Source: Desulfatitalea sp. (GTDB lineage Bacteria; Desulfobacterota; Desulfobacteria; Desulfobacterales; Desulfosarcinaceae). Taken from it: 5,269 nucleotides of DNA. Under the pieces are notes generated by a model. That model made no database searches, was not told the origin of the DNA, and worked only from the letters and a program-made list of their open reading frames with translations. The number at the start of each line of letters is the position of its first letter. Position 1 is the stretch's first letter. The DNA is taken from contig JABDRH010000338.1 of NCBI GenBank assembly GCA_013041835.1, positions 1 to 5,269 of the forward strand, given 5' to 3'. A program made the position numbers and the translations under genes. Below, piece by piece: positions 1-5,269 of the stretch.

Positions 1-677
1 ACTTGGTTCGTCACCGCCGCCTGATTCTGCCCCAGTTGGGTGCCACCGGCGTAAGCGCCCACCAGGTGAAAAAGCAAAGCGGCTTTGAAGTAGTATGGGG
101 CCCTGTCCGCGCCCGGGACATCAAGCCGTTCCTTGACAGCGACCTGAAGGGCGATGCGGCGATGCGGCGGATCACTTTTACCCCGTCCGAACGCCTGGTG
201 CTGGTGCCGGTGGAAATCACCCTGCTGCGCAAGTATCTCGGCTGGTCCGTGGCCCTTATTTTCGCGCTTTCGGCCATCGGGCCGCATTTTTTATCGCTAT
301 CTGCCATCTGGCAGCGCGGCCTGCTGGCCGCCATGGCCGTGCTGACGGGCATCGTGGCCGGATGTGCAGCGGTACCGGCCCTATTGCCCCAGTTGCCGGG
401 CCGCGCTTTTGCTGTGAAAGGCGGCTTGGCCGGCGCGGTGGCCGGCGCGTTGATAGTGGCCGTCCAGTGGTCCAATCCATGGATCACTGTCTGGTCGGCC
501 CTGGCCTTGGTGCTGCTCACTACCTCGGTCAGCTCGTTTTTGTCCATGAATTTCACCGGCTCCACCCCTTACACTTCACCGTCGGGCGTGGAAAAGGAGA
601 TGCGCCGGGCCATCCCCATGCAACTGGCCGCCGCGTTGATAGCTGTCGTGATTTGGGTGTGCGCCGCTTTCGGTTAA
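1..677 (+). CDS. hgcA: HgcA, corrinoid protein of mercury methylation, C-terminal part (5' end outside window)
   Basis: HgcA is a membrane-anchored corrinoid methyltransferase that, with HgcB, converts inorganic Hg(II) to methylmercury; its methyl group is thought to come from folate-bound C1 units. Only the last ~224 codons are present. The first whole codon is TTG (Leu) at 3, and I read it as internal because the family motif HRRLILPQLGA follows at once (numbering the Leu as residue 1: residues 4-14). Next come the family-like GPVRARDI segment (33-40) and the end of the corrinoid domain. From about residue 74 there are five hydrophobic segments (roughly 74-97, 106-128, 140-156, 161-180, 204-223), matching the five-helix membrane domain of HgcA. 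The loop MNFTGSTPYTS (182-192) is also typical. The diagnostic cap-helix motif N(V/I)WCA(A/G)GK is not in the window and should lie a few tens of codons upstream. A complete hgcB follows on the same strand after 113 bp, which strongly supports the call over a CdhD/AcsC-type corrinoid protein. Confidence 0.93.
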   Translation, partial: LVRHRRLILPQLGATGVSAHQVKKQSGFEVVWGPVRARDIKPFLDSDLKGDAAMRRITFTPSERLVLVPVEITLLRKYLGWSVALIFALSAIGPHFLSLSAIWQRGLLAAMAVLTGIVAGCAAVPALLPQLPGRAFAVKGGLAGAVAGALIVAVQWSNPWITVWSALALVLLTTSVSSFLSMNFTGSTPYTSPSGVEKEMRRAIPMQLAAALIAVVIWVCAAFG

Positions 678-761
678 CCCCAATGTTGCATAAAAAGGAT
701 GGCTGTAAGGAAATAATCTTTGTGGGTAGTAAAAATACTGAATTAGGATAGCATTGAGCGG

Positions 762-784
762 ATTAGAGATTAGAGAAAAGGAGG
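762..784 (+). promoter_or_regulatory. Tandem 7-bp repeat and strong ribosome binding site before hgcB
   Basis: AAAAGGAGG (776-784) sits 6 nt before GTG 791 and selects that start over ATG 800, which would be 15 nt away. Directly before it ATTAGAG occurs twice in tandem (762-768, 769-775). The 113-bp gap from hgcA is AT-rich. I see no convincing -35/-10 pair in it, so read-through from hgcA remains the simplest model. Confidence 0.7.
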
Positions 785-790
785 ACGACC

Positions 791-1081
791 GTGGAAGCCA
801 TGCGCTATCTGGACAACGTGGTTACCCTGATGCTGGACGAGAGCCGCTGTGTTGGCTGCGGCATGTGCACCCAAGTATGCCCCCACGGCGTGCTGGCCAT
901 GGCAGAGCGCACCGTGCGCATCGTGGACCGCGACGGATGCATGGAATGCGGCGCTTGTGCCAATAATTGCCCCACCGAAGCCCTGGCGGTCACGCCGGGC
1001 GTGGGTTGCGCCTCCTACATCATCCAATCATGGATCAAGGGCAAGGAGAATGCCTCCTGCGGCGGATCCGGGTGCTGCTGA
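791..1081 (+). CDS. hgcB: HgcB, 2x[4Fe-4S] ferredoxin of mercury methylation
   Basis: HgcB is the dedicated ferredoxin partner of HgcA: it is thought to reduce the HgcA corrinoid to Co(I) and possibly to pass Hg(II) to it. The 96-residue protein has two CxxCxxCxxxCP cluster motifs, with cysteines 20/23/26/30 and 50/53/56/60, the normal bacterial-ferredoxin pattern for two [4Fe-4S] clusters. Beyond a generic ferredoxin it carries the family hallmarks: a lone Cys73 just after the second cluster and a C-terminal tail ending CGGSGCC with adjacent Cys95 and Cys96 (plus Cys90). In studied HgcB proteins Cys73 and the terminal pair matter for methylation. Length is normal for the family. The GTG start is chosen for its RBS 6 nt upstream; the in-frame ATG at 800 would give a protein three residues shorter. 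It lies 113 bp after hgcA on the same strand and is probably co-transcribed with it. No transmembrane segment or signal peptide is seen, so it should act on the cytoplasmic side. Confidence 0.95.
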   Translation: MEAMRYLDNVVTLMLDESRCVGCGMCTQVCPHGVLAMAERTVRIVDRDGCMECGACANNCPTEALAVTPGVGCASYIIQSWIKGKENASCGGSGCC

Positions 1082-1118
1082 GGCGCTTGGGGTGAAGCAA
1101 ATCAGCCGGAAACGCATA

Positions 1119-1158
1119 AGGATAGATCGTGAGAGCGAAGCAAGCCACGATCTATCCT
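1119..1158. repeat. Perfect 13-bp palindromic hairpin downstream of hgcB
   Basis: Arms 1119-1131 (AGGATAGATCGTG) and 1146-1158 (CACGATCTATCCT) are exact reverse complements around a 14-nt loop. The loop contains GCGAAGC (1135-1141), a heptamer known to form a very stable mini-hairpin. The stem starts 37 bp after the hgcB stop. No T tract follows on either strand, so it is not a textbook intrinsic terminator. It may be a REP-like genomic palindrome or protect the 3' end of the hgcAB mRNA. CTATCC in the right arm could also pair with a second GGATAG at 1172-1177, giving a weaker alternative fold. Confidence 0.6.
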
Positions 1159-1176
1159 GTAGTATCGATTTGGATA

Positions 1177-1207
1177 GCCCCCCTTCCGACCTGTTCCGAA
1201 GGAGGGC
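1177..1207. repeat. Imperfect GC-rich hairpin in the intergenic region
   Basis: Arms 1177-1189 and 1195-1207 pair over 13 positions with two mismatches around the 5-nt loop CCTGT. On the + strand the right arm is followed by AAATCAAT, with no run of T. The stem is GC-rich enough to form in RNA and could back up transcription stop for hgcAB, or act on the opposite strand for the small gene ending at 1278. The terminator role is a guess. Confidence 0.4.
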
Positions 1208-1218
1208 AAATCAATGTG

Positions 1219-1269
1219 GTTCAACTCGGCAATAGACAGTTTTTTCTACGCTATTGCGTCCGATTGAAC
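1219..1269. repeat. Bulged inverted repeat between convergent genes
   Basis: GTTCAA (1219-1224) pairs with TTGAAC (1264-1269), TCGG (1226-1229) with CCGA (1260-1263), and CAATAG (1230-1235) with CTATTG (1251-1256). That is 16 base pairs interrupted by a 1-nt bulge on the left arm (1225) and a 3-nt bulge on the right (1257-1259). The 15-nt loop contains six T in a row (1240-1245). It lies just past the stop of the minus-strand gene at 1278 and may help end that transcript, though the T run is in the loop and not after the stem. Confidence 0.45.
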
Positions 1270-1277
1270 AAGCTGTC

Positions 1278-1616
1278 TTATTTACATGCTTTGATCATTG
1301 CCGCGCCGGATTCCGTACATCCGTTTCCATTGCTTGTCGCATTCATGATATTGCCGGATGAATCGATCGTTATGCTGTAATTGCAGCCCGCGCCGCCACC
1401 TGATCCATAAGGAGAGGAGGAGCTTACCCAGGTGCAGGTCTTGCCGGCCACTGCAAAGACAATCGGAGCCGATGGCGTAAAAGCATAGTTGGCCGTGCTG
1501 GAAGTCATATGAGATGGCGCGGTGAAATTGACTTGAGTGGTTATGGCTACCGTATCGGCAAATGCTACGGATGAAAAAATCAAAGAAACACACATCATAA
1601 AAAGAATCTTTTTCAT
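1278..1616 (-). CDS. Small exported protein with four cysteines, unrecognised family
   Basis: I do not recognise this 112-residue protein. It begins with a clear Sec signal peptide: MKK, a hydrophobic core, and a probable cut after VAFA (residue 20) before DTVAITTQ. The mature part of about 92 residues is rich in Ser, Thr, Ala, Gly and Asn, has no further membrane segment, and looks beta-rich. It has four cysteines at 61, 78, 100 and 111, which could form two disulfides in the periplasm or outside the cell. A Gly-rich stretch (GSGGGAG, 71-77) sits between the first two. Translation is supported by AAGGAG 6 nt before ATG. The gene runs opposite to hgcB and is AT-richer than hgcAB and gatB, so horizontal acquisition is possible. 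Without a search I cannot tell whether it is a pilin-like subunit, an adhesin fragment or a lineage-specific orphan. The start and the export signal are fairly sure; the function is unknown. Confidence 0.7.
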   Translation of the reverse strand: MKKILFMMCVSLIFSSVAFADTVAITTQVNFTAPSHMTSSTANYAFTPSAPIVFAVAGKTCTWVSSSSPYGSGGGAGCNYSITIDSSGNIMNATSNGNGCTESGAAMIKACK

Positions 1617-1688
1617 ACAATTCTCCTTAAAAGTTATGCGTATAGATGAAGACGGCGAACGCTAAATCCATCAAAAATTCGCCAAGTT

Positions 1689-1717
1689 AATAAAGACCGC
1701 GTACAATAGACAGACAA
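1689..1717 (-). promoter_or_regulatory. Candidate promoter of the small exported protein gene (weak)
   Basis: On the minus strand TTGTCT (1712-1717) and TTTATT (1689-1694) are 17 nt apart, each with 4 of 6 matches to the sigma70 boxes. This would give a leader of about 65 nt before ATG 1616. A second weak pair, TTTAGC (1661-1666) and TATACG (1639-1644) with 16-nt spacing, is closer to the gene. Neither is strong and such matches occur by chance in AT-rich DNA. Confidence 0.2.
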
Positions 1718-1803
1718 AACGTGATCTTAAGCTTCTCCTCACCTCCGTTCTCTGGCAACAGCGGTAATGGGGCCTATATTTAAGCGAACTTGAGGTCGAA
1801 ACT

Positions 1804-1838
1804 GAGATTGGGATTTGGATTGGGACCGAGATTGAAAT
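1804..1838 (+). repeat. Degenerate short GATT-rich repeat
   Basis: GAGATTG occurs at 1804-1810 and 1828-1834 with GGATTTG (1811-1817) and GATTGGG (1818-1824) between them, so a roughly 6-8 bp unit built on GATT is repeated about four times. The units are imperfect and out of strict register. Role unknown; slippage-derived sequence is the simplest explanation. Confidence 0.35.
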
Positions 1839-1952
1839 AGGCGCTTTCTTCTTATGAAGGCGACTATGTCAAAGTTACAATCGTATGTCAATGCCGGTCG
1901 CACAGTACACGGTGAATTGATCGTAGGACTCAGGCTGTGAACGACAAACTCC

Positions 1953-1998
1953 TTGACTTCACACCATGGATTGTTCAAATTTAACGCTTTCGCATAAC
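1953..1998 (+). promoter_or_regulatory. Candidate gatB promoter region (weak)
   Basis: TTGACT (1953-1958) matches 5 of 6 bases of a sigma70 -35 box but has only a poor -10 (CAAATT, 1976-1981) after 17 nt. A second option is TTGTTC (1971-1976) with CATAAC (1993-1998) at 16-nt spacing, which would start RNA near 2005, just before the gatB RBS. A promoter is expected here because the upstream gene points away. The exact boxes are uncertain. Confidence 0.22.
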
Positions 1999-2022
1999 CT
2001 TTGGGATGTTTCCCACGCGGAC

Positions 2023-2029
2023 AGGAAGG
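2023..2029 (+). promoter_or_regulatory. Ribosome binding site that sets the gatB start
   Basis: AGGAAGG lies 8 nt before ATG 2038. The upstream in-frame ATG at 1966 has no purine-rich site before it and would add 24 residues not expected in the family, so 2038 is the better start. Confidence 0.75.
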
Positions 2030-2037
2030 CGTTTGCA

Positions 2038-3477
2038 ATGACCCCATTCGAACCCGTCATCGGGCTGGAAGTGCATGCCCAACTGAAAACCGATACCAAG
2101 ATTTTCTGCGGCTGCTCCACACGCTTCGGGGCGCCGCCCAACACGCACACTTGCCCGGTATGTCTGGGCATGCCCGGCGTGTTGCCCATGCTCAACAAGA
2201 AAGTGGTGGATTATACCATTCGCATGGCCTTGGCAACCCATTGCAGCGTAGCCCCCAGGAGCCGTTTTGCCCGAAAGAACTACTTTTATCCTGACCTGCC
2301 CAAGGGATACCAGATTTCCCAATACGAACTGCCCATTGCTGAACACGGCCACATAGAGATTCAAATCGACGGACAGGACCGGCGCATCGGTTTGACCCGC
2401 ATTCACATGGAGGAAGACGCCGGCAAGCTGGTGCACGATCCCGACCGCCCCATCAGCCGCGTGGACCTGAACCGCACCGGCGTGCCGCTGATGGAAATCG
2501 TCAGCGATCCCGACCTGCGTTCGGCCGAAGAGGCCGGCGCCTACCTGCGCCATCTGCGTGCTATTGTACGCTGGATCGACATCGGCGACGGCAACATGGA
2601 GGAGGGCAGCTTCCGTTGCGATGCCAACGTCTCCATTCGGCCCAAAGGCAGCGAGGTTTTGGGCACACGCACTGAAATCAAAAACTTAAATTCGTTTCGC
2701 AACGTGGAAAAGGCCATTCGCTACGAAATCGCCAGACAGACGGAGATCCTGCTCGGCGGTGGCGCAGTGGTCCAGGAAACCCGCCTGTGGGACCCGGATA
2801 AGGGCAGCACTTTTTCCATGCGCGGTAAAGAGGAGGCCCACGACTACCGCTACTTCCCCGACCCCGACCTGCTGCCCCTGGTCATCGACGAAGCGTGGGT
2901 GGAACAGGTGCGGTGCGAGTTGCCCGAGTTGCCCGATAAACGCCGGGCCAGGTTTGTGCAAGCGTATCGATTGCCTGAGACTGATGCCGGTGTGCTGACG
3001 GCCAGCCGGGAACTGGCCGATTACTTTGAAACGTGCCTGAAAGGTTTCAACCAACCCAAAATGGTGGCCAACTGGGTTATGGGCTCCCTTTTGGCGCTGC
3101 TCAACGCCGAGGACAAAAGCATCGAACAGAGCCCCATCAGCGCCGATGATCTGGCCGGTTTGCTGCGGCTTATCGACGAAGGCACCATCAGCGGCAAGAT
3201 CGCCAAAACCGTTTTCGATGAAATGGCCGCCGCTGGCAAAACAGCCAAACAGATCGTCAGGGAAAAAGGATGGGTCCAGGTGTCGGACGGTGGCGCCATC
3301 GAGGCGGTGGTGGATCAGGTCCTGGCCGCTTCGCCCGATGAAGTGGCCCGTTATAGGAAGGGTCAGGTTAAATTAATGGGCTTTTTCGTGGGCCAGGTGA
3401 TGAAGGCCACCAAGGGCAAGGCCAATCCGAAAATCGTCAACGAAATCCTGACCAAAAAGTTAAGTGAGGTACACTGA
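2038..3477 (+). CDS. gatB: Aspartyl/glutamyl-tRNA(Asn/Gln) amidotransferase subunit B
   Basis: GatB is the tRNA-binding and kinase subunit of GatCAB, which in the cytoplasm converts Glu-tRNA(Gln) and/or Asp-tRNA(Asn) to the amidated forms with ATP and ammonia passed from GatA. The 479-residue protein has the normal family length. The N-terminal catalytic domain opens with [10 protein letters not shown] (7-16). It carries the zinc-type cysteines 24, 26, 39 and 42 (CxC...CPVC), MEEDAGK (124-130), [10 protein letters not shown] (142-151), and HDYRYFP (268-274). The C-terminal part is the helical and YqeY-like tRNA-binding tail, ending with the [12 protein letters not shown] segment. No frameshift or missing motif is seen. 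Start 2038 is chosen because the family begins just before the VIGLEVH motif and it has an RBS; the ATG at 1966 would give 503 residues. gatA and gatC are not in the window, so they must be elsewhere. Presence of GatB implies that the organism makes Gln-tRNA and/or Asn-tRNA by the indirect route. The next gene begins 31 bp later on the same strand. Confidence 0.97.
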   Translation: MTPFEPVIGLEVHAQLKTDTKIFCGCSTRFGAPPNTHTCPVCLGMPGVLPMLNKKVVDYTIRMALATHCSVAPRSRFARKNYFYPDLPKGYQISQYELPIAEHGHIEIQIDGQDRRIGLTRIHMEEDAGKLVHDPDRPISRVDLNRTGVPLMEIVSDPDLRSAEEAGAYLRHLRAIVRWIDIGDGNMEEGSFRCDANVSIRPKGSEVLGTRTEIKNLNSFRNVEKAIRYEIARQTEILLGGGAVVQETRLWDPDKGSTFSMRGKEEAHDYRYFPDPDLLPLVIDEAWVEQVRCELPELPDKRRARFVQAYRLPETDAGVLTASRELADYFETCLKGFNQPKMVANWVMGSLLALLNAEDKSIEQSPISADDLAGLLRLIDEGTISGKIAKTVFDEMAAAGKTAKQIVREKGWVQVSDGGAIEAVVDQVLAASPDEVARYRKGQVKLMGFFVGQVMKATKGKANPKIVNEILTKKLSEVH

Positions 3478-3497
3478 CGCTCATCCATTGAATTAAA

Positions 3498-3503
3498 AAG
3501 GAG
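3498..3503 (+). promoter_or_regulatory. Ribosome binding site for the TTG-started propeller gene
   Basis: AAGGAG ends 5 nt before TTG 3509. The TTG is followed directly by AAA AAA CGA, the basic start of a signal peptide, which supports this rare start codon; no ATG or GTG is available at that place. Confidence 0.7.
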
Positions 3504-3508
3504 CTCTT

Positions 3509-5221
3509 TTGAAAAAACGAGGAGTCCTCGCCCTCTTCCTGACGATCCTGTCCTTCATCGCCATGCCCCCCACCTGCCTTGCCGAAGCGTTGAAGGTGGC
3601 GGTGCTTCCCTTTGCCGTTTACGCGGATCAAGATTACGGCTTTTTGCAAAGGGGCATCATGGAGATGCTCACCTCACGGCTCTCTACACCCGGTAAGGTA
3701 CGCGTGATGGATTTCGCTCAGGTGGAACAAGCCCTTGCGGTGACGGAGCGGAAATCCGATCCGGACGGCCGGGCGATCGAAGTGGGTCGGGCGCTGTCCG
3801 CAGACTACACCATCCACGGCAGCCTCACCGTGTTGGGCGACAGCGTCAGCCTCGACGCCAAATTGCATACTGTCTCGGACAACCAGCCGGCAACTACTTT
3901 TTACAAACATTTCAAAGGTCTGGACGAAGTTATCCCCCAAATCAACCTCATGGCCGCCGACATCAATGCCAAGGTGTTGGGTATGGCATACCGGGACGCT
4001 GGCACGGCGGCCACCGCGCCCTCGATGCCGACCCAGACCGGGCCCGATAAGCACCTGCATCCTGAAAAGATGCTGAAGGCCGAGCTACCCGTGGTCCCGA
4101 AAAGCAGCAGCGTCGCCGTTCACTCGATGGGTGCTCCTGATCTGCGAGTTTCCCCCGTCAACCCTGCTTTTCAAACAATCCAAGGCATGCCGGCCGACAA
4201 CCCAATCGGTTTCTGGCCGGGCCCGTCCGAGGCATATTTGATCAATGGCGTCGATGTCGGCGATGTGGACAGTGACGGTTTCCTGGAAACAGTGACCATT
4301 TCGCCAAAAGCGGTGTATATCCACCGTTACGCCCGGGAGCGCCGGCAGTTGGTGATCAAAATCGAAAATGACCCCCATCGGCGCAACATCGGCGTGGGTG
4401 TCGGCGATATCAACGGCAACGGCGTCGCGGAAATTTTTATCTCCGCCTTAACCCCGACCCTGGATCGGCTCAACTCTGTGGTGATCGAATTCAACGGAGA
4501 TGAATTCATAACCATTGCAGATCGCGTGTCCTATTTTTTCAACCTCATGCACCATCCCTTGCGCGGTTCGGTCCTGCTCGGTCAGCAGCAGGCGGATAAC
4601 CAGAGCGTTCATTCCGCGCCGATCTTTAAAATGACCTGGAAGAAAGCCGAATATTTGCCCGAACATCAGATTTTGCCTGGCAGGCGCGTCAATGTGCTGG
4701 GGGTCAGTACAGGTGCCATCATCGATAAAAATGCAGAGGCCGTCGTCGCCCTGGACCGACTCGACCACTTATTGCTTTTTCATCCCGACGGCCGCCGGGC
4801 CTGGCAAAGCAGCGACACCTATGGCGGCACGCCCCTTTATTTTTCCTTGCCGCCCATTGCGGCAGGAGAGACGGATACCAAGGTTTTTCTGCCCATGCGC
4901 ACCCGGGCCGTTGACCTGGACGGCAACGGACAATTCGAGGTGCTCGCCGCCTGCAACCGAGGCAGCATCGATCGCCGCATGATGCAGCGCCGTCACTTTA
5001 ATAAATCCCATATTGAAGCCTTGGTGTGGGACGGCCGGCAAATGGCCACCGCCTGGAAAACCCGAGAATTCACGGGCCGTATGCAGGATCTGGCCGTGGC
5101 CGATTTCGACAACGACGGTACGCTGGAATTGCTGGTGGTACAAGTGACCAAAGAAGGCGCCTTCATCTTCGCCGAAGCCGAAAGCAACTTGCTGGCGTTT
5201 GATCTAAATATCGGGCAATAA
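3509..5221 (+). CDS. Exported FlgO/TolB-like N-terminal domain plus FG-GAP/VCBS beta-propeller protein
   Basis: This 570-residue protein has a Sec signal peptide (MKKRG, hydrophobic core 6-19, likely cut after CLA at residue 25), so it acts in the periplasm or at the outer membrane. Residues 28-158 look like the alpha/beta domain shared by FlgO, TolB N-terminal and CsgG-like proteins: a KVAVLPF strand (29-35), the helix RGIMEMLTSRLS (48-59), and a GRALSADYTIHGSL segment (93-106). A Pro/Ala/Ser-rich linker spans about 160-235. The rest is a propeller with FG-GAP-type repeats whose loops resemble calcium sites: GDVDSDG (251-257), DINGNG (300-305), DLDGNG (469-474) and DFDNDG (532-537). A loop between the second and third has diverged or is missing, as about 165 residues separate them. 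It starts with TTG and sits 31 bp after gatB, possibly in one transcript. The biochemical role is not known to me; a structural, binding or envelope-assembly role is inference. I assign no gene symbol because similarity to FlgO is only at domain level. Confidence 0.82.
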   Translation: MKKRGVLALFLTILSFIAMPPTCLAEALKVAVLPFAVYADQDYGFLQRGIMEMLTSRLSTPGKVRVMDFAQVEQALAVTERKSDPDGRAIEVGRALSADYTIHGSLTVLGDSVSLDAKLHTVSDNQPATTFYKHFKGLDEVIPQINLMAADINAKVLGMAYRDAGTAATAPSMPTQTGPDKHLHPEKMLKAELPVVPKSSSVAVHSMGAPDLRVSPVNPAFQTIQGMPADNPIGFWPGPSEAYLINGVDVGDVDSDGFLETVTISPKAVYIHRYARERRQLVIKIENDPHRRNIGVGVGDINGNGVAEIFISALTPTLDRLNSVVIEFNGDEFITIADRVSYFFNLMHHPLRGSVLLGQQQADNQSVHSAPIFKMTWKKAEYLPEHQILPGRRVNVLGVSTGAIIDKNAEAVVALDRLDHLLLFHPDGRRAWQSSDTYGGTPLYFSLPPIAAGETDTKVFLPMRTRAVDLDGNGQFEVLAACNRGSIDRRMMQRRHFNKSHIEALVWDGRQMATAWKTREFTGRMQDLAVADFDNDGTLELLVVQVTKEGAFIFAEAESNLLAFDLNIGQ

Positions 5222-5222
5222 G

Positions 5223-5269
5223 TCATGTGCCGTTCAAGCGGCCCACCTGTTCACCGTAGCGCACCAGGG
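5223..5269 (-). CDS. Possible 3' end of a convergent gene (partial)
   Basis: On the minus strand the window edge reads through 14 sense codons (LVRYGEQVGRLNGT) to a TGA at 5225-5223, with G or C at most third codon positions, as in the real genes here. That would place a convergent gene ending 1 bp after the propeller gene. The evidence is thin: 47 bases stay open by chance often, and a + strand frame from ATG 5225 is also open but has poorer codon use and no RBS. No function can be assigned. Confidence 0.25.
   Translation of the reverse strand, partial: LVRYGEQVGRLNGT

Larger units (their letters stand above)
1617..2037. other. Divergent intergenic region between the small exported gene and gatB
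   Basis: This 421-bp stretch separates two divergently read genes. It is AT-richer than the coding parts and I find no convincing gene in it. It holds AAGGAG for the minus-strand gene (1623-1628 as CTCCTT on +), weak promoter-like boxes for each direction, and a short degenerate GATT-rich repeat at 1804-1838. A purine-rich SD-like sequence on the minus strand (GGAGGTGAGGAG, near 1735-1746) is not followed by a usable start codon. The minus-strand open frame covering 1739-2047 runs into gatB, has no matching RBS and has a low-complexity tail, so I do not treat it as a gene. Confidence 0.55.

Noticed and set aside
11..565. Long minus-strand open frame opposite hgcA (184 codons)
   Set aside because: It is antisense to a well-recognised protein, has no family motif, and arises from GC-rich codon use in hgcA.
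1..677. CdhD/AcsC-type corrinoid subunit of acetyl-CoA synthase instead of HgcA
   Set aside because: Those proteins lack the five-helix membrane tail seen here, and the next gene has the specific HgcB cysteine pattern.
1219..1269. Integron attC recombination site
   Set aside because: GTTCAAC fits RYYYAAC on the left, but the right end reads ATTGAAC and lacks the required GTT core; no integrase or cassette array is seen.
1129..1380. Plus-strand open frame of 83 codons overlapping the hairpins and the small exported gene
   Set aside because: It runs across three inverted repeats and antisense to a gene with a signal peptide and RBS; the codon use and product look random.
1966..2037. N-terminal extension of GatB from ATG 1966
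   Set aside because: No RBS precedes it, the added 24 residues match nothing in the family, and ATG 2038 has a good RBS right before the conserved start.
1739..2047. Minus-strand open frame of 102 codons in the intergenic region
   Set aside because: It overlaps the gatB start, lacks a clear RBS, and its Ser/Gln/Arg-rich tail comes from the GATT-rich repeat.
1981..2553. Minus-strand open frame of 190 codons inside gatB
   Set aside because: It is the shadow of a GC-rich, strongly conserved gene and has no recognisable motif.
1..5269. CRISPR array, tRNA, rRNA or insertion sequence
   Set aside because: No regularly spaced repeats, tRNA-like cloverleaf, rRNA motif, transposase or terminal inverted repeats were seen by eye on either strand.

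Overview
The window carries the 3' part of a mercury-methylation locus followed by ordinary cellular genes. It reads like the chromosome of an anaerobic bacterium, most likely a sulfate-reducing or syntrophic member of the Desulfobacterota (Desulfobacterales-like). This rests on the hgcAB pair, GC-rich codon use, strong Shine-Dalgarno sites, and a secreted FG-GAP/VCBS propeller protein of a kind common in that group. The taxonomy is inference; there is no rRNA or other marker here.

Layout: (1) 1-677 (+) is the C-terminal part of HgcA, the corrinoid methyltransferase that methylates inorganic mercury. The window opens inside the gene, after the expected place of its diagnostic cap-helix motif. 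(2) 791-1081 (+) is a complete hgcB, a small 2x[4Fe-4S] ferredoxin with the family's extra cysteine (Cys73) and C-terminal Cys-Cys pair. (3) 1082-1277 has no gene but holds three successive inverted repeats; the first is a perfect 13-bp stem. (4) 1278-1616 (-) encodes a small unrecognised exported protein with four cysteines after its signal peptide. (5) 1617-2037 is an AT-richer divergent intergenic region with weak promoter-like boxes and a short degenerate GATT-rich repeat. (6) 2038-3477 (+) is gatB, a full-length subunit B of the Asp-tRNA(Asn)/Glu-tRNA(Gln) amidotransferase. (7) 3509-5221 (+) starts with TTG and encodes an exported protein with a FlgO/TolB-like N-terminal domain and a C-terminal Ca-binding-type FG-GAP propeller. 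(8) The last 47 bases may hold the 3' end of a convergent gene.

How they work together: HgcA and HgcB form one pathway. HgcA is thought to transfer a methyl group from its corrinoid to Hg(II), and HgcB to reduce the corrinoid and perhaps hand over mercury. The hairpins and the opposing small gene separate this unit from gatB. gatB and the propeller gene are 31 bp apart and may be co-transcribed, but nothing links them functionally to mercury. hgcAB is a described system, so the window's novelty is limited to the unrecognised small exported protein, the intergenic palindromes and the architecture of the propeller protein.
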